Part shown: piece by piece, positions 17,275 to 26,513 of the stretch
How the letters are laid out: each line of letters begins with the position of its first letter
Numbering within the stretch: the first letter of the stretch is position 1
Source: Pseudomonadota bacterium
Lineage (GTDB): Bacteria > Desulfobacterota > Desulfovibrionia > Desulfovibrionales > Desulfovibrionaceae
Direction of reading: 5' to 3'
Assembly: GCA_023419375.1 (NCBI GenBank)
Contig: JAEZYD010000060.1
Coordinates: 35,487-99,486, forward strand
DNA: 64,000 bases
Program-made: the position numbers and the translations under genes
The notes under the pieces: generated by a model
The model's database searches: none
Told to the model about the DNA's origin: nothing
The model's input: the letters and a program-made list of their open reading frames with translations, nothing else

Positions 17275-18018
17275 TCAGTCTGGCAGCTTGTTACGTACCT
17301 GACGGCACAGTCCCATGAGGGCATCATATTCGTGCCGCAACAGTCCTGCCCGACTAATAAGCCTGCGCCAGGGCATCAAAAAATAATCACGGTTGTCACC
17401 GTGCAGATAATCAAGACGAAGCAACACATCCTTAAGCGATTCCACCAAGCGCTCCTGCTCTGCCGCAGTTGCCACCTTGCCGCCGCGCGGCATTTCTATC
17501 TGCCTTTCGCCGTGTTGCAGGGCACGCACGGCATTGGCGCAGGTGTAACTGAGCAGCAGCACGGCCTGGGCGAGATTGAGGGAGCTGGCAGCCGGATCCG
17601 TAGGGATAGTAACCAAACGGTGGCAGTGCATGATTTCATCATTATTGAGGCCCCGGTCTTCCGGGCCAAAAACAAAGGAAACCTTCTCGCCCTTGGCGAG
17701 CACGGCAGCGGCTTCGTGCGCGGCCTGCTCCGGCGAGAGCAGGGCCTGACGCCAGCCGCCCACACGCGCGGTGGTGCCAAACACCAGTGCGCTTTGGGCT
17801 ACGGCTTGCGCCACGTCTTCATGCACTTCCACGGCATCCAGAATATCCTGCCCCTTGGGTGTAGCCAGAGGGCGCGCCTTTTCCCTGTCCCACCGTTCCG
17901 GATCAACAAGGCGCAATGTGGGGCAGCCCATATTGACGCAGGCGCGGGCAGCCATGCCTATGTTTTCAGGAAAGCGCGTTTTGACCAATACAACTTCAAG
18001 ACCTTGCAGCAGCATCAT
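17275..18018 (-). CDS. trmJ: TrmJ-like tRNA/rRNA ribose 2'-O-methyltransferase (SPOUT family)
   Basis: The 247-residue protein carries the SPOUT knot motifs: N20-like PENIGMAARACVNMGC (motif 1), FVFGPEDRGLNNDEI (motif 2) and IPTDPAASSLNLAQAVLLLSY (motif 3). This order and the EDRGL form are typical of TrmJ, which methylates position 32 of tRNAs with S-adenosylmethionine; an rRNA target cannot be excluded. The gene is last in a minus-strand group and starts 5 nt after the DUF456 gene ends. Confidence 0.85.
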   Translation of the reverse strand: MMLLQGLEVVLVKTRFPENIGMAARACVNMGCPTLRLVDPERWDREKARPLATPKGQDILDAVEVHEDVAQAVAQSALVFGTTARVGGWRQALLSPEQAAHEAAAVLAKGEKVSFVFGPEDRGLNNDEIMHCHRLVTIPTDPAASSLNLAQAVLLLSYTCANAVRALQHGERQIEMPRGGKVATAAEQERLVESLKDVLLRLDYLHGDNRDYFLMPWRRLISRAGLLRHEYDALMGLCRQVRNKLPD

Positions 18019-18022
18019 AACC

Positions 18023-18631
18023 TCAACACAGGCCCCGCAGCAGTGTCAGCAAGACCTGCGTGGGAGCTTCGGGAGAAAAAGCCGGGGAAAGCTCCGGCGG
18101 TAGCTTGGGCCAGATACGCCCGGCAGCCAGAGCCAGCATGGCCCCGCCTGCGCCGCACTTGCACACGGTGCCGAGGAATCGGCCCATCATGGCGCCAAAG
18201 GCCGCGTCCAGAGCCTCGCGCAGGGGGCGCCCCTTGAGGTGCTCCACAACAAAACAGCCTGTCCACGCCCCAGCCAGCGCGCCGATAAGCGCCCCAAGCC
18301 CAAAAAAGAGCGGCGCAAGCAGAATGGCCCCCGCTATGGCCCCAATCATCCCCGCAAATGTGCCGGAAGAACTGGAGCCATAGCGTTTGGCCTTGAGTAT
18401 CTGCATGCCCATTTCCAGGGCTTCGCCCACAAGGGCTATGCCCACCATCATGATCCAGAACCAGACATCCATGGAGGTCGCGCCGGGATGCACCACCTTC
18501 CACAACGCCACAAGCCCCAGCAGCACCCAGTTGGCGGGCAGCCCAAAAATGTTGAGCAGCAGCACAAAGCACAGCAGCGTTATGAACGCCCCGGCCAACA
18601 ATGAAGCCAGGGGAAAAGGCAGAAAATCCAT
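18023..18631 (-). CDS. DUF456 family membrane protein
   Basis: The 202-residue protein has several glycine-rich hydrophobic stretches, e.g. LLAGAFITLLCFVLLL, the NIFGLPANWVLLGLVAL segment, and the glycine-zipper-like GTFAGMIGAIAGAILLAPLF that characterises DUF456. No catalytic motif is known for the family. It sits between paaK and trmJ with short gaps (18 and 4 nt), suggesting an operon, although the products have no obvious common role. Confidence 0.82.
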   Translation of the reverse strand: MDFLPFPLASLLAGAFITLLCFVLLLNIFGLPANWVLLGLVALWKVVHPGATSMDVWFWIMMVGIALVGEALEMGMQILKAKRYGSSSSGTFAGMIGAIAGAILLAPLFFGLGALIGALAGAWTGCFVVEHLKGRPLREALDAAFGAMMGRFLGTVCKCGAGGAMLALAAGRIWPKLPPELSPAFSPEAPTQVLLTLLRGLC

Positions 18632-18649
18632 GCGGCTCTCCGGTCGCTG

Positions 18650-19948
18650 TTAGTTTTTGTTGCGCATATCCTGCAAACGCACGGCCTTGCCCTCGGTACG
18701 CGGCAGGCTGTTGCTTTCCACAAGCTCCACCCTGGGCGTGATGAGGATTTCGTCGCGCAGGCGCGCGGCAATGGCTTTTTGCAGGTTTTGCAGCACGCGC
18801 ATGTCTTCTACAAAATGCTCGTCGCGGATTTCAATCTGCACGCGCATCACATCGCCAAGGCCATCGTTCTCAAGCAGGATCAGGTAGCTCTGGCCCACTT
18901 CTGCAAAGGTCATGATGACCTGCTCAATCTGCATGGGGTAGATATTGACGCCCTTGATGATGAACATGTCGTCCGCGCGGCCAAGAATGCGGTCTATGCG
19001 GCGGTGCTTGCGGCCACAGGCGCATTCGCCCGGCAAGAAGCGCGTAAGATCGCGGGTGCGGTACCGCAGAATGGGCATGCCCTGGCGGCACAGGCAGGTC
19101 ATGACAAGTTCGCCCACTTCGCCCTCGGGCATGGGTTCGCCAGTTTCGGGATCGACGATTTCAGGAATATAGGCGTCTTCCCACAGGTGCATGCCCGCCT
19201 GATGCAGACATTCAAAGCCAACGCCGGGGCCGTTCATTTCAGACAGGCCGTAGGAGTTGTAGGCCTTCATGTCAAAAAGGTCTTCGATGCGGCGGCGGAA
19301 TTCTTCGGTATACGGCTCCGCGCCCACAAGGGCGATACGCAAGGGGAACTGGCGCGGGTCTTCGCCCATGTTGCGCAGGTGTTCACCCAGAATAAGGGCG
19401 TATGAAGGCAGAATGTGGGCAACCGTGGTGCGGAAATCCTTGGCAAGCTTGATCTGGCGGCGCGAGTTGCCAGCCCCGGCGGGGATGGTCATGCAGCCCA
19501 GACGCTCCGCGCCAAAATGGATGCCAAGGCCGCCCGTGAACAGCCCGTAGCCGGACATGTTCTGAAAAACGTCGTCCCGACGCACGCCAACCATGTGGAT
19601 GCTGCGCGCCATGAGGTCGGCCCAGGAATTGATGTCGTTCTGGGTGTGGCAGATGGCCACGGGCGAACCGGTGGTGCCGCTGGAGCAGTGCATGCGCACG
19701 ATCTCGGACTGCGGCACGCACAAAAGCCCCGTGGGGTACTGGGAACGCAGATCCTGCTTTGTGGTAAAGGGGATGCGCCGCAGATCGTCCAGACTACGGA
19801 TGGAATCCGGCCCGACGCCCGCTTCGTCCAGGCGCTCACGGTAAAAGTCGCACTTGCGCGTCTGCGCCACTGTGCTTCTCAGCCGTGAAAGCTGGGTCTG
19901 TTCAATCTGATCCCTGCTCCAACACTCCGCCTCATCAAAGAATTCCAT
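18650..19948 (-). CDS. paaK: Phenylacetate-CoA ligase family enzyme
   Basis: The 432-residue protein belongs to the ANL adenylate-forming enzymes. It has the phosphate-binding loop CSSGTTGSPVAICHTQ near residue 90, YNSYGLSEMNGPGVGFEC, YRTRDLTRFLPGECACGRKH and the hinge region DRILGRADDMFIIKGVNIYP, all in the order and form found in PaaK. It activates an aryl acid such as phenylacetate (or indoleacetate in related anaerobes) with ATP and CoA. GAGGAGG precedes the ATG. No paaABCDE or indolepyruvate oxidoreductase genes are visible in the window, so a role in scavenging aryl acids from amino-acid fermentation is inferred only. Confidence 0.9.
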   Translation of the reverse strand: MEFFDEAECWSRDQIEQTQLSRLRSTVAQTRKCDFYRERLDEAGVGPDSIRSLDDLRRIPFTTKQDLRSQYPTGLLCVPQSEIVRMHCSSGTTGSPVAICHTQNDINSWADLMARSIHMVGVRRDDVFQNMSGYGLFTGGLGIHFGAERLGCMTIPAGAGNSRRQIKLAKDFRTTVAHILPSYALILGEHLRNMGEDPRQFPLRIALVGAEPYTEEFRRRIEDLFDMKAYNSYGLSEMNGPGVGFECLHQAGMHLWEDAYIPEIVDPETGEPMPEGEVGELVMTCLCRQGMPILRYRTRDLTRFLPGECACGRKHRRIDRILGRADDMFIIKGVNIYPMQIEQVIMTFAEVGQSYLILLENDGLGDVMRVQIEIRDEHFVEDMRVLQNLQKAIAARLRDEILITPRVELVESNSLPRTEGKAVRLQDMRNKN

Positions 19949-20032
19949 GCCGCCTCCTCAGCTTCATGCCGCTACGCCCCGAGGCGCGCCAGCTTATAAT
20001 GCGTATTCACCCGCCGTGGCGGGAACAAAAAG

Positions 20033-21091
20033 CTACTCTCCGGCCCGGGTGTGCGCCCATCCCCAGATCAGGCCGAAACATCCGGCGATCATCATATCGC
20101 CGTGCGGGGCCAGAAAACGCCCCTGCCCTTGCAGCAGCGCGCGCTTTGGCCCGGTGATATAGGTTGGTTCGTAGCCGCCGGCTTCTTCACAATACGGGCC
20201 AAAAGCCGTGCCGTGCCCGCCGGAAGCCTGTACCTCTTCTGTGGGCAGCCAGTGCTTGCGGAACTGTTCAAGATCGCCCAGCAACTGCTCCAGAGTGCGC
20301 ATGCCGGTGTGGTGCTCGTAAATTCCGCGCACCTGTCCCTTATATACTAGCGCGGCCACGGTATGCCCGTTGCCCACGTTGATGACCGTGATGCCCTGCC
20401 GATAGCTGCGGTCCATCACTTCCTTGTCGCACAATGCGCCGAGCAGCGCACTGGCCCCGGTGTCCGCGACCGGGCCGCCTGTTTTATCATGCAGGGGCAC
20501 AAGGCGCGTCAGAGATGGCGGCGGCGTTTCGTATATCCAGCGCCGGGGATCGGAAGATGCGCCCAGCAGCTCCGTCCACGCGCGCATGCGCGCCTGACGG
20601 TTGCCGTGGGTATGAAAGCCGTGATCCTGCGCAGCGGTCAGCACCAGATGCGGCAGGGGCAGCCCGGCATGGCGCAGCAGCCCGCCCCAGAATTCCGGCG
20701 AATAATCGGTGAGAAAAACCGGCACACTGCCTTCGGGGCAATTGGAACGCACCTCAACGCCGATGCTGCGCACGACTTCTTCATTATCATGAATGCCGCG
20801 CGTGGCCGCGGCGGTTGCGCTGACAGAAAGGCCCGCTGCAAGGTGTTCCTTGATGGCCTGGGTAAAGCCGCCGCCCATGTTGGCGCCGTAAAGCCAGATA
20901 TTACGTTTGAGCAGGGCCAGCTCGCGGATGCGCTGGGCCACCAGCCGTGCCGGGGCTGGTAATACAAAGCGCGGCCAGTTCTCGCACTCAAGGCCGGGAC
21001 GGGCCAAAAGGGCATCCTGAGTGCCGCTGCCTATATCCACGCACAGCACAGGCCCTGTGCCGCGCAAAAACTTTTGAACAATCTCATCCAT
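20033..21091 (-). CDS. DUF1786 family protein (ASKHA-like, unknown function)
   Basis: The 352-residue protein (start MDEIVQKFLRGTG, with GAGGTGAG upstream; the GTG two codons earlier lies inside that site) begins with a LCVDIGSGTQDALLA strand-loop resembling the phosphate-1 loop of the actin/sugar-kinase fold. It also has VINVGNGHTVAALVYKG and GIYEHHTGMRTLEQLL. This pattern matches DUF1786, annotated in databases as putative pyruvate-formate-lyase-activating-like but not experimentally assigned. It precedes paaK on the same strand with an 84-nt gap. Confidence 0.72.
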   Translation of the reverse strand: MDEIVQKFLRGTGPVLCVDIGSGTQDALLARPGLECENWPRFVLPAPARLVAQRIRELALLKRNIWLYGANMGGGFTQAIKEHLAAGLSVSATAAATRGIHDNEEVVRSIGVEVRSNCPEGSVPVFLTDYSPEFWGGLLRHAGLPLPHLVLTAAQDHGFHTHGNRQARMRAWTELLGASSDPRRWIYETPPPSLTRLVPLHDKTGGPVADTGASALLGALCDKEVMDRSYRQGITVINVGNGHTVAALVYKGQVRGIYEHHTGMRTLEQLLGDLEQFRKHWLPTEEVQASGGHGTAFGPYCEEAGGYEPTYITGPKRALLQGQGRFLAPHGDMMIAGCFGLIWGWAHTRAGE

Positions 21092-21169
21092 ACTCACCTC
21101 TCATGAACGAAAAAATCTACCTGTATCAACCTTCAAGCGCAAGTCTTGATAACTTTTTGAAAAAAAAGC

Positions 21170-21198
21170 TTGCCAAGTGTTTCAGTTTACCGTAGTAC
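21170..21198 (+). promoter_or_regulatory. Promoter of tRNA-Leu(GAG)
   Basis: TTGCCA (21170-21175), 17 nt, TAGTAC (21193-21198), ending 10 nt before the mature tRNA. Confidence 0.5.
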
Positions 21199-21208
21199 AT
21201 CTTCTCGC

Positions 21209-21293
21209 GCCGAGGTGGTGGAACTGGTAGACACGCTATCTTGAGGGGGTAGTGAGGATTCTCGTGCGGGTTCGAGTCCCGCCCTCGGCACCA
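21209..21293 (+). tRNA. tRNA-Leu, anticodon GAG
   Basis: GCCGAGG pairs with CCTCGGC as the acceptor stem, followed by A and an encoded CCA. The anticodon stem CTATC/GGTAG encloses loop TTGAGGG with anticodon GAG. A long variable arm (class II) and a T-loop GGTTCGAGTCC are present. It decodes CUC/CUU. Confidence 0.96.
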
Positions 21294-21307
21294 TTGACTA
21301 CTCTCAT

Positions 21308-21350
21308 AAAGCCCCGTAAAGCTCTAACAGCCTTACGGGGCTTAACTTTT
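21308..21350 (+). terminator. Terminator of tRNA-Leu(GAG)
   Basis: AAGCCCCGTAA and TTACGGGGCTT form an 11-bp stem 15 nt after the tRNA, followed by AACTTTTATT. Confidence 0.8.
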
Positions 21351-21552
21351 ATTCTCTGCGACTCTCTCACATAATCTTGCACCAGCAAAAGATATTTCTA
21401 ACAGCTTAGCAACATTGAATCGGGCCCCACAGGGAAAACCTTGCTATGATGTTTAAAGAAAGCGCACACGTATTCCCCACCTCAGCAGCCTTCAGCTTAT
21501 TCCAAAGATCACTGAAGGCATTGGACATCAGACTGCCCGAAAGGGTTCTGAC

Positions 21553-22581
21553 ATGAAATGGTGTGTTCAGATCATTGCCCTTTGCAGCATTGTGGTTAGC
21601 CTTGGTGCAACGACTCTGCAAGCCGGTGAAGTTTTTGATCGTGTCAGGCAATCTGGCGAGGTGCGATGCGGGATATCAGATGCCAACCTGCCGGGGCTTG
21701 CCATTCTCGAATCTAACGGCAGGTGGACTGGGTTCTGGACAGATATGTGCAGGGCAATCGCTGCTGCCGCTGTGGGTGATCCGGAAGCTGTACATTTTGT
21801 TCCGATAACCGAAAGCACCCGTGCTGCCGCACTTGTTGGCAACGCAATTGACGTCATGTCTTCCAACACCACCTGGACTCTGAGCCGCGAGGCGGGTACA
21901 GGTATTCGATTTACCGAACCTGTGCTTTACGATGGCCAGGGCTTTCTTGCTCATGCTGGCTCAGGAGCCACGGATCTCAAGTCGTTCGGCCCTGCCAAGG
22001 TCTGTGTACGTGACGGCACAACAACACTGCAAAACATGCAAGAATTGGCCAAGACCACATATCCGGATCTCACCCTAATCCCTTTTCAGTCGGCCAAAAC
22101 TCTGATGGAAGGTTTCTTTCTTCAAAAGTGTGACCTACTGACAGCAGACAAAACTATTTTGGCGACGACCCGCCTGGCGAGCGGAGCACCTAAAGAACAT
22201 TTTGTATTCCTGCCGGAAGTTGTCTCTAAAGAGCCTCTGAGCTTGTCTGTGCGTGATGATGACCCGCAGTGGTTCAACATTGTGCGCTGGTCGATGCTGG
22301 TGATGATTACTGCCGAAGACAAGGGCATCACCTCTTCGAATACTGACAGTTTTGTCAATAGCACTGATCAGGAAACTCGTAGACTACTCGGCCTCGAAGG
22401 GGACATGGGGAAAGCACTGGGACTGGACAAGGCCTGGGCCATGCGAATCATCCACGCTGTTGGCAATTATGGTGAAGTATTTGCCCGCAACCTCGGCCCG
22501 GATACGCCGATGGGAATGGAGCGGGGCCAAAACGAACTATGGTCCAGAGGTGGGCTGCTCTACTCCCCCCCAATACGCTAG
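21553..22581 (+). CDS. Periplasmic amino-acid-binding protein (AapJ-like), without a transporter
   Basis: The 342-residue protein has a signal peptide (MKWCVQIIALCSIVVSLGATTLQA) and a type II binding-protein fold of the general amino-acid (AapJ/BztA) group: VRQSGEVRCGISDANLPGLA, GFWTDMCRAIAAAAVGD, VMSSNTTWTLSREAG and the C-terminal NYGEVFARNLGPDTPMGMERGQN. No permease or ATPase gene lies nearby. Instead a diguanylate cyclase with a periplasmic domain starts 15 nt downstream, so the protein more likely serves as a ligand-sensing partner than as a transporter subunit; this is inference from context. Confidence 0.87.
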   Translation: MKWCVQIIALCSIVVSLGATTLQAGEVFDRVRQSGEVRCGISDANLPGLAILESNGRWTGFWTDMCRAIAAAAVGDPEAVHFVPITESTRAAALVGNAIDVMSSNTTWTLSREAGTGIRFTEPVLYDGQGFLAHAGSGATDLKSFGPAKVCVRDGTTTLQNMQELAKTTYPDLTLIPFQSAKTLMEGFFLQKCDLLTADKTILATTRLASGAPKEHFVFLPEVVSKEPLSLSVRDDDPQWFNIVRWSMLVMITAEDKGITSSNTDSFVNSTDQETRRLLGLEGDMGKALGLDKAWAMRIIHAVGNYGEVFARNLGPDTPMGMERGQNELWSRGGLLYSPPIR

Positions 22582-22596
22582 AGAACCAAACACGCC

Positions 22597-24309
22597 ATGA
22601 CTCGTAGCCGATTTGGAATTGCGTTTCGCCTGATAGGAGGCTTGCTGACGGTCGTAGCTGCCACAACACTGGTCAGTCTTGCAGGCTTTTTTGCACTCTA
22701 TCAAGTTGGTCAACAATTCTCTTGGACTGCCCATTCTGAAGTTCCCCGGCTTGTTGCCGCGTCCCGTCTGTCGCACGAGAGCCAGCGGATTGCCTTCATT
22801 GGGCCCACTTTCCGCAAGATCGACAATCACTTTACTCTCGCAACCAAGATGGGTGAGGCCGACGACAAGCTTGCCTCGCTCGAAAATCTCATCCAGTCGT
22901 TTTCTTCATTGGGGGCAGACTCCGCAATTATCGAAGACATTCGCGCCACTCGCGAATTGCTTCGCCAGCATTTTGCCAGATTGGCCGAAGTTGTTGGCCA
23001 CCGCATTGATGCCGAATCCGAAATTCAGGCAAGATGGAATATGATGGTCAAGCTGGGAGAGGAAATTCGCGCGCAGAGCTGTATCTTGAGGGGCGCAGTA
23101 CGGCATGAGGCTCCCGACTGGCTGCCGATTGCTGCATGGACGGACGTTGCGAATGCCCTTGTGTCTAACTCCATAGCCATCTTAGGTTACAAAAACAGGT
23201 CACAGCTGAAAGGTCTGGCAACACGTCTTGACGATTTATGGCACGAAGCTGAGGTCCAGTATGGGCGCATGACGCCAAACATGCAGGCCCGCCTTTCTCC
23301 TTTGCGAAAGATGCTTGCCGAAAACGCAGACACCTCACCAAACTTTGCGAAGAGACGCTTGCAGCTTCTGGAAGCTGAGCAAGCAGAAGTGGGAATGGTC
23401 AATAGGGCTGAAATACTATCTTCCAGTCTAGTCATTGCCGCTACCGATCTATTTGTAATAACGCAGAACGAAGTTGACGGACGAAACACCAAGGTAGCCG
23501 ACATCATTAATAAGACATCCAGATTGCTGGCAGGATCGGTTGCATTTACTCTCTTGGTGTCCATTCTTATGCTGCTGTACATCAACCGGAGCGTCATACT
23601 GAGGCTCACCGCCTTGCGCACTGCCATGACCGATCATGCGCAGGGAGGCGGAGGCCCCATCGAGATTGCTGGCAATGATGAGATTGGAGAAATGTCCAGT
23701 GCATTAAGGTATTTCGTTGGCGTTATCAAAAATCGGGAAAACAAGCTGCATGCTATCAACGCCGATCTCTCTCAGGCGCACAGCAATCTTGAAAAAATAG
23801 CCGTTACCGATCGGCTGACAGGACTGTACAACAGAGCCAAGCTTGATGAGGTTTTTACCAGCGAAATAGCCTGCGCTGAACGGTTGGGCAATCCCTTTGC
23901 CATTATCATGGCAGACATTGACCACTTTAAACTGATCAATGACACTCATGGGCACCTGGTTGGAGACAGCGTGCTCAATGAATTCGCCACAATCCTGCGT
24001 AGAATGACCCGCGATACCGATACCGCAGGACGTTGGGGCGGAGAAGAATTTCTTGTCATCTGCCCCAAGGTTGAGCTCAATGATGCCTTTGCTCTGGCCG
24101 AGCGCATACGGGCAGCCGTTGCAAAGCATTCTTTTCCTGTTGTAGGCAAAAAGACCTGTAGTTTTGGGGTTGCCAGCTATCGCTTAGGTGATACGGCAGA
24201 CACCATGGTTAAACGGGCAGACGAGGCCCTTTATAAAGCCAAGCAGCATGGTCGCGATCGGGTAGCGACAGAGAACAGGGCTTTGACTGGCAATGCTCGT
24301 GCCGAATAA
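22597..24309 (+). CDS. Membrane diguanylate cyclase with periplasmic sensor and HAMP domain
   Basis: The 570-residue protein has an N-terminal membrane segment (about residues 9-33), a helical periplasmic domain of about 280 residues, a second membrane segment (LLAGSVAFTLLVSILMLLYI), a HAMP region and a GGDEF domain. The active-site loop reads RWGGEEF, which is catalytically competent, and TDRLTGLYNRAKLDEVF marks the start of the domain. No EAL domain and no clear RxxD product-inhibition site were seen. It makes cyclic di-GMP from two GTP. Coupling to the preceding amino-acid-binding protein would let amino acids control c-di-GMP. Confidence 0.92.
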   Translation: MTRSRFGIAFRLIGGLLTVVAATTLVSLAGFFALYQVGQQFSWTAHSEVPRLVAASRLSHESQRIAFIGPTFRKIDNHFTLATKMGEADDKLASLENLIQSFSSLGADSAIIEDIRATRELLRQHFARLAEVVGHRIDAESEIQARWNMMVKLGEEIRAQSCILRGAVRHEAPDWLPIAAWTDVANALVSNSIAILGYKNRSQLKGLATRLDDLWHEAEVQYGRMTPNMQARLSPLRKMLAENADTSPNFAKRRLQLLEAEQAEVGMVNRAEILSSSLVIAATDLFVITQNEVDGRNTKVADIINKTSRLLAGSVAFTLLVSILMLLYINRSVILRLTALRTAMTDHAQGGGGPIEIAGNDEIGEMSSALRYFVGVIKNRENKLHAINADLSQAHSNLEKIAVTDRLTGLYNRAKLDEVFTSEIACAERLGNPFAIIMADIDHFKLINDTHGHLVGDSVLNEFATILRRMTRDTDTAGRWGGEEFLVICPKVELNDAFALAERIRAAVAKHSFPVVGKKTCSFGVASYRLGDTADTMVKRADEALYKAKQHGRDRVATENRALTGNARAE

Positions 24310-24609
24310 ACACGATATATATTCTACCGCAATTGCGCTCCTGTTGATGAAATTCCTGCGTTAAAACGTGTATCAGTCCTTAAATTAATTACTGTGGTTA
24401 AGCTGGCAGCTTAGCGGGCTTTCTTCTTTTCAGACTTCCGTTCAGTTCAAGCGATTCTGACTTGCCTTTCCCCACATGGGGGCACCATGCCCCGCCTTTG
24501 CGGTAGATCCCCATATTCTCCATGCACAACGCGGCAACGCGCAGGACAGCGCGGCTTTTTATTGTCTGACGCAGCAGATTGCCCCGCAGCATTACCGCAA
24601 GGTTGTGCT
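24310..24609. other. Gap between convergent cyclase and aspA genes
   Basis: About 300 bases without a gene. A short TAAGCTGGCAGCTTA dyad near 24398-24412 is followed by pyrimidine-rich sequence and may serve as a weak terminator; nothing else is recognised. Confidence 0.4.
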
Positions 24610-26013
24610 CTACAGGTGCGCGCGGCTTGGGCGGGTCATGCTTTCGGGCGAAAGCAGTTTCTCAAGTTGCTCCGCAGTCATCACGCCATGCGCAAGCGCC
24701 ACTTCAGAAACGGATTTGTTGGTGTCCAAAGCTTCTTTGGCGATTGCCGCCGATTTTTCGTACCCGATAACCGGCACAAGATTGGTCACGATACCGATGG
24801 AATTGATTACGAGTTCCAGGCAGCGTTCCCTGTTGGCGGTAATACCTTCCACACATTTTTCCCCAAGCGTTCTGCATCCGATGCCCAGCCGTTCCACCGC
24901 CAGAAAAAGCGTGTGGGCGATTATCGGCTCCATGACATTCAGCTCAAGTTGTCCCGCCTCTGCGGCCATGGTTACAGTCATGTCCTTGCCAATGACGTCA
25001 AAGCATATTTGGTTGATCACCTCGGGAATGACGGGATTGACCTTGCCGGGCATGATGGATGAACCCGGCTGGCGGCGCGGCAGGTTTATCTCGTTAATGC
25101 CCGTGCGCGGCCCTGAAGACAGCAGCCGAAGATCATTGCAGATTTTTGAAAGTTTGACGGCAAAGCGCTTGAGCACGCCCGAAATCTGCACATAACTGCC
25201 TGTGTCCCATGTGGCTTCAATCAAGTTGTCTGACGTCACCACATTAAGCCCGATAAGATTGCTGAGATGGTTGCAGACAATGCGCGAATAATCTGAAGGC
25301 GCGTTGATTCCGGTACCGATGGCCGTGGCCCCAAGGTTGATTTCAAGAAGCAGCTTACGATTTTTTTCAACGCGCAGAATATCTTCGCCGATTGTAGTCG
25401 CGTAGGCCGAAAATTCCTGGCCCAGCGTCATGGGCACGGCGTCCTGCAACTGGGTGCGGCCCATCTTTACCACGTCGGCGAATTCCACGCCTTTGCGCGC
25501 AAAGCAGCCCTGAATATACCGCATGTGCTCCATGAGGTTGGTAAGCTCGGCATACAGAGCCAGCCTGAAGGCCGTGGGATAGGCGTCATTGGTGGATTGG
25601 GAACAGTTGACGTGGTTGTTGGGGTGGCAATACTGGTAATCGCCCTTTTCATGCCCCATGATCTCCAGGGCGCGATTGGCAATAACCTCATTGGCGTTCA
25701 TGTTGGTAGAGGTTCCTGCCCCACCCTGAATGGTGTCCACCGGAAACTGGTCGTGCAGCTTGCCCGCCAGCAGTTCATCGCATGCGGCGCAGATGGCCTT
25801 GCTTATGTTTGCAGGCAATGCGCCCAGTTCCGCATTGGCAAGAGCCGCAGCCTTTTTTACGTAAGCCAAAGCCCTTATCAGCGAAGGGCATTGGGAAATT
25901 GTGCGGCCAGAAATGCTAAAATTCTGCACTGCCCGCATGGTTTGCACGCCGTAATAGGCATTGGCAGGAATTTTCATTTCGCCAAGAAAATCGTGTTCCA
26001 CACGCGTTTTCAT
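24610..26013 (-). CDS. aspA: Aspartate ammonia-lyase
   Basis: The 467-residue enzyme reversibly deaminates L-aspartate to fumarate and ammonia, feeding fumarate into anaerobic respiration. I start it at MKTRVEHDFLGEMKIP (ATG 26013), with TTGGAG upstream; in-frame extension to 26181 adds a non-family leader. The superfamily signature GSSIMPGKVNP, the flexible catalytic serine loop, lies at residues 317-327. TSTNMNANEV (residues 101-110) and HPNNHVNCSQSTND (130-143) are the other substrate-binding blocks. The form of the signature and the overall match fit AspA better than class II fumarase. Confidence 0.93.
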   Translation of the reverse strand: MKTRVEHDFLGEMKIPANAYYGVQTMRAVQNFSISGRTISQCPSLIRALAYVKKAAALANAELGALPANISKAICAACDELLAGKLHDQFPVDTIQGGAGTSTNMNANEVIANRALEIMGHEKGDYQYCHPNNHVNCSQSTNDAYPTAFRLALYAELTNLMEHMRYIQGCFARKGVEFADVVKMGRTQLQDAVPMTLGQEFSAYATTIGEDILRVEKNRKLLLEINLGATAIGTGINAPSDYSRIVCNHLSNLIGLNVVTSDNLIEATWDTGSYVQISGVLKRFAVKLSKICNDLRLLSSGPRTGINEINLPRRQPGSSIMPGKVNPVIPEVINQICFDVIGKDMTVTMAAEAGQLELNVMEPIIAHTLFLAVERLGIGCRTLGEKCVEGITANRERCLELVINSIGIVTNLVPVIGYEKSAAIAKEALDTNKSVSEVALAHGVMTAEQLEKLLSPESMTRPSRAHL

Positions 26014-26432
26014 TTTTTGCTCCAAGGTTGCGGCCATAAGCAGACTTCGCCGCAATGCAAAATGGGTTTTGCGCTTTTCCCCATCGAGTTCCTGAGGGTA
26101 CTCTGCAAGTAGTACATTCAGCCTGTGTATATCTGAACCCCACCCTGGCAACAAGCAGTTGCGGCGCAAGGCCGCAGACATACCCGTGGGTTATTGCCCC
26201 GCAGGTGTGCTTTCCGAAGACATTAAGTCCGATACCCTGCGCGACATGTTGCGGCAGCGCCGTCCGGCGAAATGCAGGGATTCTTTTTTCAATTCCACCC
26301 ACCGCAATCACGTCCTTTTTTCCGCAAATATTGCAGCCAGCGCACTTCCTGCCTTGCCTTCAAGCTATTCACTTCTTTTTCATTGGCAGCCCTGTGCCTT
26401 CCACGAATTGTCGAGCTTTTTTCAAGCTGGTA
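26014..26432. other. Region between divergent aspA and the heme operon
   Basis: About 420 bases without a convincing gene. An open frame continues upstream of aspA in its frame but lacks coding character. The aspA promoter must lie here but was not pinned down. Confidence 0.45.
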
Positions 26433-26487
26433 TTGACATTCTTTTTCAATTTAATTAATTGAAGTTAACAGAATTAGTTAAGACTAA
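26433..26487 (+). promoter_or_regulatory. Promoter and operator region of the heme operon
   Basis: TTGACA (26433-26438) is followed by 17 nt and TAATTG (26456-26461). A palindrome TTCAAT-N7-ATTGAA (26445-26463) overlaps the -10, and TTAGTTAAGACTAA (26474-26487), an inverted repeat with 5-bp arms, lies just downstream, 26 nt before the start codon. The same 14-mer (one base different in the spacer) precedes the MATE gene. The neighbouring DtxR-family regulator or Fur are candidate binders. Confidence 0.6.
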
Positions 26488-26513
26488 CTTTTATTTGCAA
26501 TCGAGGAACGTCC

